DNA of 44,410 bases, taken from IMG/VR virus record IMGVR_UViG_3300042923_000660, positions 1 through 44,410 of that record; one strand, given 5' to 3'. Below are positions 5,915-13,505 of the stretch, piece after piece. This DNA comes from a virus. Both the position numbers and the translations under genes were made by a program. The notes below the pieces were generated by a model. That model was not told the DNA's origin. It did no database searches and worked only from the letters and a program-made list of their open reading frames with translations. The first letter of the stretch is position 1, and each line of letters opens with the position of its first letter.

Positions 5915-7585
5915 ATGAAGTGGTTAAATGAAAATAGTAGGAATTTTTTATCGCGCGGGTATTTGACAGAAGGAGTAACACCTGAACAACGTATTCGCAA
6001 AATCGCAGATAGAGCAGAAGACATTCTTGGCATCAAAGGATTTGCAGATAAATTTTATAGAAATATGGAAAACGGTTTTTACTCGTTATCAACTCCGGTA
6101 TGGTCAAACTTTGGAATTGATAAAGGCCTCCCCATTAGCTGCTTTGGGTCATTTCTTCCAGATAATATGGGGGGCATTCTGTACACACAGTCTGAAGTCG
6201 GAATGATGAGCAAATTTGGAGGTGGGACTTCTGGTTATTTTGGTGACTTGCGTCATCGAGGAGCATCAATAAAAGATAATGGACAGTCTTCTGGTGCTGT
6301 ACACTTTATGAGATTATTTGAATCGACTATGGATATTGTTTCTCAGGGTTCAACTCGTAGAGGGAGGTTCTCTCCATACTTGCCGATAGATCATCCAGAT
6401 ATTGAAGAGTTTTTGAAAATTGGTACTGAAGGTGATCCCATTCAAGGATTGACACATGGGGTAACTGTGACGGATAAATGGATGAACGACATGATTTCGG
6501 GAGATGCTGAAAAGCGCGCTTTATGGGCGAAGGTTATCCAGCGTCGAGTTGAAATTGGTTATCCCTACATTTTCTTTACAGATACAGTTAATAAAAATAC
6601 AGTGGACGTTTATAAGGATAAAAACTTAAAAATTCGTGCGAGCAACCTTTGTTCCGAGATCGCCTTGCCAAGTAACGATGAGTGGTCTTTTGTCTGTAAC
6701 TTGTCATCCATGAATTTACTACATTATGACGAATGGAAAGAAACAGATGCAGTAGAAACAATGGTATTTTTCCTAGACGCAGTTATGACCGACTTCCTAG
6801 AAAAACTTGAAAGAATGCGCGATTCCGAAAGTAAAGAGGATAGACTGGCATTCTCTTTCATGGAGAGAGCATATAATTTCGCTAAAACTAATCGTGCGTT
6901 GGGATTGGGCGGCCTTGGATGGCATTCCTATTTGCAATCCAAAATGATCCCATTTGAAAGCTTGGAAGCATCTAAATTAAATTCACGTATTTTTAGTTCC
7001 ATCCAAAAAAAGGCACACAATGCATCGAAGGAATTGGCAGCAATTTTTGGAGAACCTGAGTTGTTGAAAGGATATGGTCGTAGAAACACAACATTGACTG
7101 CTATCGCTCCAACAACATCGTCGGCCTTTATTTTAGGGCAAGTCTCCCAGAGTATTGAGCCTATCTGGTCAAACTGCTATGTGAAGGACGTTGCGAAGCT
7201 GAAAGTGACGATTCAGAATCCTTATTTGAGGGAAGTTTTAAAGTCTTATGATAAGGATACACGAGAAGTATGGAATAGCATTCGAGACAATGACGGTTCT
7301 GTGCAACATCTTGAATTTCTAAACAGCAACGAGAAAGATGTGTTCAAAACTTTTTGTGAAATCGATCAATATGTTATTTTGGATCAAGCCTCTACTCGAC
7401 AGTTATTCTTAGATCAAAGTCAGTCACTAAATCTAATGATTAATCCAAAGGTATCTGCTAAACAGATCAACGAGTTGTATTTGTTTGCTTGGGAGAATAA
7501 CGTCAAAACGCTGTATTACCAACATAGCACAAACGCAGCGCAGCAATTTAGCAAAGATAAATTGTGTTCGGCATGTGAGGCATGA
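5915..7585 (+). CDS. nrdA: Ribonucleotide reductase large subunit lacking an ATP-cone
   Basis: The 556-residue catalytic subunit reduces ribonucleotides to deoxyribonucleotides together with the upstream NrdB. All key residues are present: the thiyl-radical motif NLCSEI, the cysteine pair in PISCFGSF and FVCNLSSMN, the radical-transfer tyrosines in KTLYYQ, and the C-terminal reducible CSAC. Also typical are NRALGLGGLGWH and PTTSSAFILGQ. It is much shorter than E. coli NrdA because it begins directly at the core (MKWLNENSRNFLSRGYL), with no ATP-cone, which fits the cone being on NrdB. The start is ATG 5915, 11 bases after TGGAGG, 25 bases past nrdB. The open frame extends upstream into nrdB but without a good start. 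No intron or intein interrupts it. Confidence 0.93.
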   Translation: MKWLNENSRNFLSRGYLTEGVTPEQRIRKIADRAEDILGIKGFADKFYRNMENGFYSLSTPVWSNFGIDKGLPISCFGSFLPDNMGGILYTQSEVGMMSKFGGGTSGYFGDLRHRGASIKDNGQSSGAVHFMRLFESTMDIVSQGSTRRGRFSPYLPIDHPDIEEFLKIGTEGDPIQGLTHGVTVTDKWMNDMISGDAEKRALWAKVIQRRVEIGYPYIFFTDTVNKNTVDVYKDKNLKIRASNLCSEIALPSNDEWSFVCNLSSMNLLHYDEWKETDAVETMVFFLDAVMTDFLEKLERMRDSESKEDRLAFSFMERAYNFAKTNRALGLGGLGWHSYLQSKMIPFESLEASKLNSRIFSSIQKKAHNASKELAAIFGEPELLKGYGRRNTTLTAIAPTTSSAFILGQVSQSIEPIWSNCYVKDVAKLKVTIQNPYLREVLKSYDKDTREVWNSIRDNDGSVQHLEFLNSNEKDVFKTFCEIDQYVILDQASTRQLFLDQSQSLNLMINPKVSAKQINELYLFAWENNVKTLYYQHSTNAAQQFSKDKLCSACEA

Positions 7586-7637
7586 TGATAAACATGCGGT
7601 AAACTATTTATTATAAAAGGAGAATTTTAAACAAATA

Positions 7638-7970
7638 ATGAAAACAATTAATCAATTGGTAGATGAAGCACATCAAAACGCCGTATCTAAGGGATGGTGG
7701 GAAGAGGATAGAAGTTTCGGGGAAATCATCGCCCTAATGCACAGCGAACTATCGGAAGCCCTTGAATTCTACCGTGAAGGCCGAAGCGTCACGGAACGGT
7801 TCTATACGAATGGTGTAAAGCCTGATGGTGTACCAGCGGAATTAGCAGACGTAGTGATTCGCATATTTGACGCTTGTGGACGGTATGGAGTCGACCTAGA
7901 AAATGCAATTATCGAAAAGATGGAGTACAATGCAACTCGACCTCATCGGCATGGTGGGAAAGTGATCTAA
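7638..7970 (+). CDS. MazG-like nucleotide pyrophosphohydrolase
   Basis: The 110-residue all-helical protein has the MazG/all-alpha NTP-PPase metal motif: ExxE in HSELSEALEFYREG and ExxD in AELADVVIRIFDACGRYGVDL. Members hydrolyse (d)NTPs to the monophosphate; phage copies are thought to feed dNMP pools or lower alarmone. Its place between RNR and thymidylate synthase supports a role in nucleotide supply. It starts at ATG 7638; the AAAGGAG site is 15 bases upstream, longer than usual, so translation may be weak. The family assignment is firm, the substrate is not. Confidence 0.85.
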   Translation: MKTINQLVDEAHQNAVSKGWWEEDRSFGEIIALMHSELSEALEFYREGRSVTERFYTNGVKPDGVPAELADVVIRIFDACGRYGVDLENAIIEKMEYNATRPHRHGGKVI

Positions 7971-7986
7971 GAATAGTCAGATAAAT

Positions 7987-8014
7987 GGAGCGTGGATAAT
8001 TCTGCGCTCCTTTC
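7987..8014 (+). terminator. Weak intrinsic terminator between mazG-like gene and thyA
   Basis: GGAGCG (7987-7992) pairs with CGCTCC (8005-8010), with a 12-base loop that may pair further (GA/TC), followed by TTTCT. The T-run is short, so it probably attenuates rather than stops transcription into thyA. Confidence 0.35.
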
Positions 8015-8045
8015 TAAACTTTATTAAGGGGAGAACAACAGTATT

Positions 8046-8846
8046 ATGAAGCAATATCTAGACTTACTCTCAGACGTATTGAACACCGGTATAGAAAAGT
8101 CTGATCGAACTGGCACAGGAACATTGTCCGTATTCGGAAGACAACTTAGATTCGATTTATCAAATGGATTCCCATTGGTCACAACTAAACGCGTACATCT
8201 TAAATCAATTATAGGTGAATTATTATGGTTCTTATCTGGCAGCACAAATGCCAATGAACTCAGGGACAAATTCGGTGTCACTATTTGGGAAGAGTGGAAA
8301 GATCCCGATACAGGCGAACTAGGCCGAATCTACTCAGCACAATGGAGGACATGGATTGCTGCAGATGGTCGTGTTATTGATCAGATTGCAAAAGTCATTA
8401 ACTCAATCAACAACAATCCAGATTCTCGAAGACATCTGGTATCAGCTTGGAATGTTGGCGAGGTTGATGATATGGCCTTACCTCCATGTCACTATAGTTT
8501 TCAGTTTTATGTCGCGAATGGAAAGTTATCCTGCTTATTCAATATGAGATCGGTTGATACATTTCTCGGCCTACCATTTAATATTGCTTCCTACGCAATT
8601 CTAACTATGATGATTGCTCAAGTAACCGGATTAGAGGTCGGAGAATTAGTATTCAGTGGTGCAGATGTCCATATTTATTCCAACCATATTGAACAAGTTA
8701 AACTACAATTGACCAGAGAACCAAAACATCTGCCCAAACTATACTTAAATCCTACTGTGACAAATATAGACGCATTTACCCTTGCCGATTTCATCATTGA
8801 TGAATATGAACCACATCCAAAAATAAAAGCCGATGTTGCAATATAA
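8046..8846 (+). CDS. thyA: Thymidylate synthase
   Basis: The 266-residue enzyme methylates dUMP to dTMP using methylene-tetrahydrofolate. The catalytic Cys148 is in [12 protein letters not shown], the dUMP phosphate-binding arginines are in DSRRH (about 128-129), and [11 protein letters not shown], the folate-site region [12 protein letters not shown] and the closing VHIYSNH are all present. Length and motifs are those of a complete ThyA. It starts at ATG 8046 after GGGGAG. It completes the dNTP block with NrdA, NrdB and the MazG-like protein. A terminator follows about 45 bases downstream. Confidence 0.96.
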   Translation: MKQYLDLLSDVLNTGIEKSDRTGTGTLSVFGRQLRFDLSNGFPLVTTKRVHLKSIIGELLWFLSGSTNANELRDKFGVTIWEEWKDPDTGELGRIYSAQWRTWIAADGRVIDQIAKVINSINNNPDSRRHLVSAWNVGEVDDMALPPCHYSFQFYVANGKLSCLFNMRSVDTFLGLPFNIASYAILTMMIAQVTGLEVGELVFSGADVHIYSNHIEQVKLQLTREPKHLPKLYLNPTVTNIDAFTLADFIIDEYEPHPKIKADVAI

Positions 8847-8860
8847 GAAGTAAAAATACA

Positions 8861-8889
8861 TTGACGTATAAGTTAATATGGTATATAGT
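8861..8889 (+). promoter_or_regulatory. Sigma-A-type promoter upstream of the CPBP/YyaC set
   Basis: TTGACG at 8861-8866 and TATAGT at 8884-8889 are separated by exactly 17 bases. This is one of the best promoter matches on the plus strand. Transcription should begin near 8896, inside the left arm of the terminator stem at 8891-8918. It would drive the genes at 8940, 9522 and 10117 independently of the dNTP operon. Confidence 0.75.
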
Positions 8890-8890
8890 A

Positions 8891-8925
8891 ATGGCATGGG
8901 AAACAATTCCTGTGCCATCTTTTTA
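8891..8925 (+). terminator. Intrinsic terminator after thyA, overlapping a promoter start
   Basis: ATGGCATGGG (8891-8900) pairs with CCTGTGCCAT (8909-8918) over ten base pairs including G-U pairs, with an AAACAATT loop, then CTTTTTA. It should end transcripts arriving from thyA. Transcripts starting at the promoter just upstream would begin within the left arm and so form only a shortened stem. Confidence 0.7.
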
Positions 8926-8939
8926 TAGGAGTGATAAAA

Positions 8940-9506
8940 ATGAAACTTGATTTAAGTAAATTACAACTCGATGACCACGCTAAACAAAGAATTGCTGAAC
9001 GGTTTGGTCATAATACGGATGAAAAAGCACTTCAATTTTGCAGAAGTATGTTGGGAAAAGCAATATGTATGGGCGAGAATGTTTGCGAGAGAGGTCACAA
9101 ATCAATAATGTATGGAACAAGTGGAATGGCTTTCTATCTTGCGTTCGACAATCCTCATCTTATAAAGACAGTAGTCAAAGTAGATAGGAAGCCTTACTTG
9201 GCAGATGTTGAACGTGAGAATCCGCTATACGGAAAACTTCTGATGCTTTATGAAAAAGAACTCAGAAAATGCGAGAAATTTGAGCAGTCTTATCAAAAGA
9301 GAATCATAAGCACTCAACTTGAAATTGATATTAAAATAGCGCAACTTAGGCATAGAATACATAAGACACGTTCAAAAAACGTAAAAGAAGAATGCGAAAC
9401 TTTAATAAAATCCATGCAAACATCAGTAACAGATATGCAAATTTCATTAAATACAATGAAGTCCAATAAGCGCAAAATAGCCAGAGCGCTAACCGCTTTA
9501 ATTTAA
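8940..9506 (+). CDS. Unknown protein with C-terminal coiled coil
   Basis: The 188-residue product starts at ATG 8940 after AGGAGTGAT; a GTG at 8931 lies inside that site. The N-terminal part has a basic helix (HAKQRIAERFG) and a small globular region (MYGTSGMAFYLAF, KTVVKVDRKPYL). Residues 100-188 are a long charged helix, probably coiled coil (LRKCEKFEQSYQKRIIST and onward). It is the first gene behind the promoter at 8861 and ends 15 bases before the CPBP gene. The first part is faintly like small toxin-fold proteins of the RelE kind, but I do not claim this. Confidence 0.65.
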   Translation: MKLDLSKLQLDDHAKQRIAERFGHNTDEKALQFCRSMLGKAICMGENVCERGHKSIMYGTSGMAFYLAFDNPHLIKTVVKVDRKPYLADVERENPLYGKLLMLYEKELRKCEKFEQSYQKRIISTQLEIDIKIAQLRHRIHKTRSKNVKEECETLIKSMQTSVTDMQISLNTMKSNKRKIARALTALI

Positions 9507-9521
9507 TGGTGGTGATATCAC

Positions 9522-10103
9522 ATAAAAAGTAAATATACATGGATATTCATAATATATTCATTACAAGTCCCATTAGCTTTCATACCTCACAATACATATC
9601 TCATCGTGTTAGCACCGCTTATTATCTTCTCATCAATTCTTTACCTCATGAGAGCAGACATCATACCATATCTCAACTTTACAGAAATCATTAAGTCTAA
9701 GGGATCAGCTTGGAGCACCTTTGTTGCAATCGTGGTATCTCAAGCAATCTGCAACGTTATCATAAGTCAATTGTTTACTAGTCCAGATCCGTTATCAATG
9801 AAGTTGCTATATCTGCCGATCATTCCGGTTTACATGGTCGTGTTCGCTCCGACAGTCGAGGAGTTACTTTTCAGACGAGTAATCTTCGGAGAATTGAGTA
9901 AGCGATACGGATTCATTATCGGCTCAATAGCATCATCCCTAGTCTTTGCTGCAGGTCATATGACGCTCACTGGTTCCATCGGTTACTTTGTAACAGGAAT
10001 GATTCTCTGTTGGTCATATCGCAAGTACGGATTCGTCACAATCGTATTCGCGCATACCTATTTGAATCTCGCAGTGGTTTTAATTTCTTCATTAAAAATG
10101 TAA
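9522..10103 (+). CDS. CPBP-family intramembrane metalloprotease, probable ATA start
   Basis: The 193-residue polytopic membrane protein carries the CPBP (CAAX protease and bacteriocin-processing, Abi) motifs: PTVEELLFRRVIFGEL with the EExxxR core near residues 108-113, AGHMTLTG, and a final FAHTYLNL histidine motif. Members cleave substrates within the membrane and include bacteriocin-immunity proteins. The first conventional start, GTG 9606, would remove the first hydrophobic segment (TWIFIIYSLQVPLAFIP) and has no binding site. GGTGAT at 9510-9515 instead places initiation at ATA 9522, giving MKSKYTW. It sits between the coiled-coil gene and yyaC under one promoter. The substrate is unknown. 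Confidence 0.8.
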   Translation: MKSKYTWIFIIYSLQVPLAFIPHNTYLIVLAPLIIFSSILYLMRADIIPYLNFTEIIKSKGSAWSTFVAIVVSQAICNVIISQLFTSPDPLSMKLLYLPIIPVYMVVFAPTVEELLFRRVIFGELSKRYGFIIGSIASSLVFAAGHMTLTGSIGYFVTGMILCWSYRKYGFVTIVFAHTYLNLAVVLISSLKM

Positions 10104-10116
10104 AGGAGATGTACTA

Positions 10117-10647
10117 ATGGACAATATGAAAGTTGAGATGGAAGATGTTGCAGACGCTATAATGACGGTATTTCCAGAGGACATGAATAAGGAAAATACA
10201 ATTTTCGTTTGTATCGGAACAGATCGTTCGACTGGTGATTCACTCGGCCCATTGGTAGGAACGGAACTAGAAAAGAACAAATTCAAGGTGTTTGGAACAG
10301 TTGATGAACCGGTACATGCGATGAATCTTCAAGTGACTTTAAACAATTTGCCCGAACATAAATACATAGTGGCTGTCGATGCCAGTCTTGGACAGGAAAA
10401 GTCAGTAAAGAAAACGATGGTCTTTAAGGGATCGATAAGCCCCGGAGCAGGAGTGGGTAAGAGTCTGCCGAGAGTTGGTCATTACTCGATTTCGCCAATT
10501 GTAAATGTTGGTGGTTTCATGGAGTACTTCGTCCTGCAGAACACAAGATTATCAATTGTGATTAAATTGGCTGAAGCAGTCGTAAATGGATTGAATAAGA
10601 AGTTTCAAAGTCAAACAAGTCTACTAGTTGCTGCATCAAAAGAATAA
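10117..10647 (+). CDS. yyaC: YyaC/DUF1256 family sporulation protein
   Basis: The 176-residue protein closely resembles Bacillus subtilis YyaC, a sporulation protein related in fold to the spore germination protease GPR and to hydrogenase-maturation proteases. Landmarks are VCIGTDRSTGDSLGPLVG (about 30-47), DEPVHAMNL, YIVAVDASLG, a Gly-rich PGAGVGKSLP, and NVGGFMEYFVLQNTRL. The conserved aspartates of the first and third motifs are present, so the fold is likely intact. The N-terminus is preceded by AAAGGAG, seven bases from ATG. Finding it in a phage early operon, with a membrane protease next door, is unusual. Whether it cleaves spore proteins or modifies sporulation timing is inference. 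Confidence 0.9.
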   Translation: MDNMKVEMEDVADAIMTVFPEDMNKENTIFVCIGTDRSTGDSLGPLVGTELEKNKFKVFGTVDEPVHAMNLQVTLNNLPEHKYIVAVDASLGQEKSVKKTMVFKGSISPGAGVGKSLPRVGHYSISPIVNVGGFMEYFVLQNTRLSIVIKLAEAVVNGLNKKFQSQTSLLVAASKE

Positions 10648-10666
10648 AAATAAGGAGAGTGTTAAT

Positions 10667-10891
10667 TTGTATTCAAAAGAAACTTTGAAACTTGCTGAGC
10701 TGTGTTGGTCGGGAAAAGAAGCGCGTTGCACGAGTGCCGTTGTTGGAGAAACTTATCACGATGCCCAAGGAACGAAATACAAAATTACCGAGAATACATA
10801 TGATGAACTAATTGATTATCAGGCCAAAGCACCACAGAAATTCAAGGTAAGACGTTACGGTAAAATCATCAATCTAATTGGAGTTAATTAA
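10667..10891 (+). CDS. Small early protein, unknown function
   Basis: The start is TTG 10667, after AAGGAGAGTGTTAAT; other starts upstream lie in the yyaC gene. The 74-residue product begins MYSKETLKLAELCWSGKEAR, with two cysteines near the front, and ends in a beta-rich basic segment (FKVRRYGKIINLIGVN). Function unknown. Confidence 0.6.
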   Translation: MYSKETLKLAELCWSGKEARCTSAVVGETYHDAQGTKYKITENTYDELIDYQAKAPQKFKVRRYGKIINLIGVN

Positions 10892-10897
10892 AGGGCA

Positions 10898-10917
10898 AAT
10901 AAAAGCATTGTTTTATT
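10898..10917 (+). repeat. Perfect inverted repeat before a ribosome binding site
   Basis: AATAAAA (10898-10904) and TTTTATT (10911-10917) form a 7-base stem with loop GCATTG, directly abutting the AGGAGGGGGAG site of the gene at 10933. It could affect initiation or be a chance AT palindrome. Confidence 0.3.
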
Positions 10918-10932
10918 AGGAGGGGGAGACGA

Positions 10933-11316
10933 ATGGAACTATTGAAAACAAATCACAGATACTATTGCTCAGAAAGTAATTATTACGTAAATGGTTATGA
11001 AAATTGGGGACGCTGTGACTACGATACTTGGCAAGATTTTAAGGATGAATGGTTAAACAATGATTTGACGATAGATCATGACTACAACCATTGTTTTCGG
11101 TTTGATATTAAGAATCAATTGGACGAAGAAAAAGATGAAGAAATATTGGGAAGGTACTATATGGAATTGTTTTTCATCTTGCAGCGGAAGGGCATTTTCA
11201 GACCAGTAATAATTAAAGAAATAGTAGAAACCGACATGCCAGACATCGAAGCATACTTACAATCCTGTTGGAACTACATGCAGGGTCAATGGGCAGAATT
11301 CAGTACGAAATCGTGA
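10933..11316 (+). CDS. Acidic aromatic-rich early protein, unknown
   Basis: The 127-residue product starts at ATG after AGGAGGGGGAG. It is rich in Tyr, Trp, Asp and Asn at the front (HRYYCSESNYYVNGYENWG, CDYDTWQDFKDEWL) and helical behind (YYMELFFILQRKGIF, IEAYLQSCWNYMQGQWAEF). No membrane span is seen. Function unknown. Confidence 0.65.
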   Translation: MELLKTNHRYYCSESNYYVNGYENWGRCDYDTWQDFKDEWLNNDLTIDHDYNHCFRFDIKNQLDEEKDEEILGRYYMELFFILQRKGIFRPVIIKEIVETDMPDIEAYLQSCWNYMQGQWAEFSTKS

Positions 11317-11335
11317 ATTTATTGGAGGGTTGAAG

Positions 11336-11659
11336 TTGGAAAAGAAAACAAGAAGAGTAGATGTTGGCAATGGTTATTATTATCTTGTCGAATATGAAAT
11401 CGATTTTCGTCTATTCCAAGACCAAGCAGATGTAAAGATAACTGTACCGGTATACAAACTTGACAATGGAAAGCCTGTTTACATAAGGAGTTTCGCTGGC
11501 AAGTCAGGGAAGCCGAAATGGTACGAAAAATTAATGGGAATTACCTATGATTATAAACTAAGATTCACAACGGATAATATCGAATCACAGGTTAACCGGG
11601 AAATAAAACAGATGATCCATTTTGAGAATGTTGTTGATATAGAATCAAAACGTAAATAA
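11336..11659 (+). CDS. Basic early protein, unknown
   Basis: It starts at TTG 11336, six bases after TTGGAGGGT; an in-frame TTG at 11330 overlaps that site. The 107-residue product is beta-rich and basic (GNGYYYLVEYEIDFRLF, DVKITVPVYKLDNGKPVYI) and ends ESKRK. No signal or membrane helix is present. Function unknown. Confidence 0.6.
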   Translation: MEKKTRRVDVGNGYYYLVEYEIDFRLFQDQADVKITVPVYKLDNGKPVYIRSFAGKSGKPKWYEKLMGITYDYKLRFTTDNIESQVNREIKQMIHFENVVDIESKRK

Positions 11660-11685
11660 AATACCTGTTTGAAAGGAGTGAATAT

Positions 11686-11868
11686 ATGAGTAAATATGAT
11701 TATCATATGGGAATGGCTGCCAGTGCGTACTTCACAATCGCGTGTCTGTCTTCAGCAATCTATGGATTAATTTATCCCAATACAACGACTCCTTGGTTTT
11801 GGTTTGCTGGAACCGTAATTTCGATAGCGACAGGCATGTATAAGTGGTTGAAATATCACAATACGTGA
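11686..11868 (+). CDS. Small protein with two membrane spans
   Basis: The 60-residue product starts at ATG after GAAAGGAGTGAATAT. Two hydrophobic segments (ASAYFTIACLSSAIYGLIY and FWFAGTVISIATGMYKWL) are joined by a short loop with NTTTP, giving a hairpin membrane topology. It is too short and early-located to be the main holin. Function unknown. Confidence 0.6.
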   Translation: MSKYDYHMGMAASAYFTIACLSSAIYGLIYPNTTTPWFWFAGTVISIATGMYKWLKYHNT

Positions 11869-11904
11869 GACGATAAAACTCATATTTTATAAGGAGGAAT
11901 GTAG

Positions 11905-12126
11905 TTGAGTCCTACAGAAAAGCAAATAAATTATGTAAACAGAATCATCCTCTACCTTGGAGAAGAAAGAGTTACGAAGTACATACAACACTTCTACCCA
12001 ACTGCTCAATTAGAAACGTTGGAGAAAGATGAAGCCCAAAAAATCATCACTGGACTTTCTTCGTACCTGCCTCGGAAACATTGGGGTGGAAACGGTATGT
12101 CAATGGGATGGATACAGAGTCAATAA
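11905..12126 (+). CDS. Small early protein, unknown
   Basis: It starts at TTG 11905, after AAGGAGGAATGTAG. The 73-residue product begins MSPTEKQINYVNRIILYLGE, a helical opening seen in some phage and plasmid proteins, continues with a charged helix, and ends WGGNGMSMGWIQSQ. I know of no assigned function. Confidence 0.55.
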   Translation: MSPTEKQINYVNRIILYLGEERVTKYIQHFYPTAQLETLEKDEAQKIITGLSSYLPRKHWGGNGMSMGWIQSQ

Positions 12127-12145
12127 GTTAAATAGAGGTGATTCG

Positions 12146-12331
12146 ATGGAGTTTACTCATAGTCAACGTTGGATTGTATTTCAAGCAATCGAAGAGAAAT
12201 TATTTAAACTATACTTCCATATTAGAGACTTAGAGAAAATGGAGCAAACAAAGGAAATGATTTACCATATTGGAAACTTGAAAAAAGATCAAGAGGAACT
12301 TCGGACAGTGAGAAAAAAGATGCAAATGTAA
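12146..12331 (+). CDS. Small helical charged protein
   Basis: It starts at ATG 12146 after AGAGGTGATTCG. The 61-residue product is predicted to be one long charged helix or coiled coil (AIEEKLFKLYFHIRDLEKME, then NLKKDQEELRTVRKKMQM). Function unknown. Confidence 0.55.
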   Translation: MEFTHSQRWIVFQAIEEKLFKLYFHIRDLEKMEQTKEMIYHIGNLKKDQEELRTVRKKMQM

Positions 12332-12391
12332 ATGGAGATTGAAATAAGCACCAAATAAAATGCGACTTTGATCGGGAAAGGAGGGACGAAC

Positions 12392-12655
12392 TTGAAAAAG
12401 GAAAAAGGGCTGCGGTTCACATTTCAACAAATCGTTGAAGTCTTTAATCCAGAAGATTCTTGTCAAATTAATGGAATGGTTGATTATGTCCAAACAACTG
12501 AGGGCTATGCCGAACTGAATGATAATAATGAAGTTGACTGCTTGGTAATTGATAAGTGTGAAGTTGATACAGGAAAGAGAAAACTAATCAATACAGATGT
12601 TCTGAAGGTAAAAGAGGGTTATGTGAAAATCATTAACGGTGTACTTAGGCAATAA
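12392..12655 (+). CDS. Small early protein, unknown
   Basis: It starts at TTG 12392 after AAAGGAGGGACGAAC. The 87-residue product begins MKKEKGLRFTFQQIVEVFN and continues as mixed beta with many acidic residues (VDYVQTTEGYAELNDNN, CLVIDKCEVDTGKRK). Function unknown. Confidence 0.6.
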   Translation: MKKEKGLRFTFQQIVEVFNPEDSCQINGMVDYVQTTEGYAELNDNNEVDCLVIDKCEVDTGKRKLINTDVLKVKEGYVKIINGVLRQ

Positions 12656-12687
12656 ATACTCCATTTTAACCAGAAAGGAATAATAAT

Positions 12688-12945
12688 ATGAAACGACTTA
12701 AATTTGAAATGTGGGAATATAGAAGTAAGCCTGATGAACCGGTAAACGGAATCATGTCACGATTTACCGATGGAAGAGGAATATTCACTGACTCTTGGTG
12801 GAGTAGCCCTCCAACTTCAATTGATCATGTAGGATTTGGTTATCTTCGAAATCCACATAGGCATCCGAACGTAGCGAACGAAAAGCATGTTGAGTTCATT
12901 AAGAAACGTTTCAAGGAAGAAGTAGTTAAGTGCAAATCTGAGTAA
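12688..12945 (+). CDS. Small early protein, unknown
   Basis: The 85-residue product starts at ATG after AGAAAGGAATAATAAT. Trp, Pro and His are frequent (FEMWEYRSKPDEPVNG, DSWWSSPPTSIDHVGFG, PHRHPN), and the C-terminus is a basic helix. No family recognised. Confidence 0.6.
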   Translation: MKRLKFEMWEYRSKPDEPVNGIMSRFTDGRGIFTDSWWSSPPTSIDHVGFGYLRNPHRHPNVANEKHVEFIKKRFKEEVVKCKSE

Positions 12946-12976
12946 AAGTTTTATTATTCGATGAGGTGATAGCGGA

Positions 12977-13213
12977 ATGGTTAAACAAAAAGTTAGAATT
13001 GATTTTTCGTACAGCCAACTTGGGGAATTAGGCTACAGGTATTCGCTTATGGAAGGTGGATATCTAAGCAGAGACTTAGCAACGATTGTCATCGATAACC
13101 GAAGACCGTACATCAGAGAAGTTATGCAATATACTGACTGTGCCGAAGAACAGCACTTAAGGAATGTCGAAGAATTAAAGGATAAAGGGTACTTACAAGA
13201 CGATAAAATTTAG
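12977..13213 (+). CDS. Small early protein, unknown
   Basis: The 78-residue product starts at ATG after GATGAGGTGATAGCGGA. It has beta-like and helical parts (VRIDFSYSQLGELGYRYSL, REVMQYTDCAEEQHLRNVEE). Function unknown. Confidence 0.55.
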   Translation: MVKQKVRIDFSYSQLGELGYRYSLMEGGYLSRDLATIVIDNRRPYIREVMQYTDCAEEQHLRNVEELKDKGYLQDDKI

Positions 13214-13233
13214 GTTTCGTAGGGAGACGAGAT

Positions 13234-13470
13234 ATGACCAAAAATGATCAGATAATTGGGATTGGCAACACTGCCCTTTCACTCATTCCTGAAGAAGGCG
13301 AAACACTTATCATTAGAGGTGGACTTGGGAACAAGTCGCTCAATCAGACAAAAAGGGAAAACAATAAATTCTATGAACGGAAAGATGAGAATGAAGAGTG
13401 GATTGAAATACCTGATTATGTTTGGAGACTATATCAAAGAATGAGCAAGATGTTTGACAGCGTACTATAA
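13234..13470 (+). CDS. Small early protein, unknown
   Basis: The 78-residue product starts at ATG after TAGGGAGACGAGAT. The N-terminal half is Gly-rich (IIGIGNTALSLIPEEGET, IIRGGLGNKS) and the C-terminal half charged (EENEEWIEIPDYVWRLY-like). Function unknown. Confidence 0.55.
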   Translation: MTKNDQIIGIGNTALSLIPEEGETLIIRGGLGNKSLNQTKRENNKFYERKDENEEWIEIPDYVWRLYQRMSKMFDSVL

Positions 13471-13505
13471 AACAAGAAATTCATTATAAAAGGAGTTAAA
13501 ATACG

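Noticed and set aside
4624-7585. Intron or intein in the RNR genes, as in SPbeta-type phages
   Set aside because: Both frames are uninterrupted and all conserved motifs are continuous.
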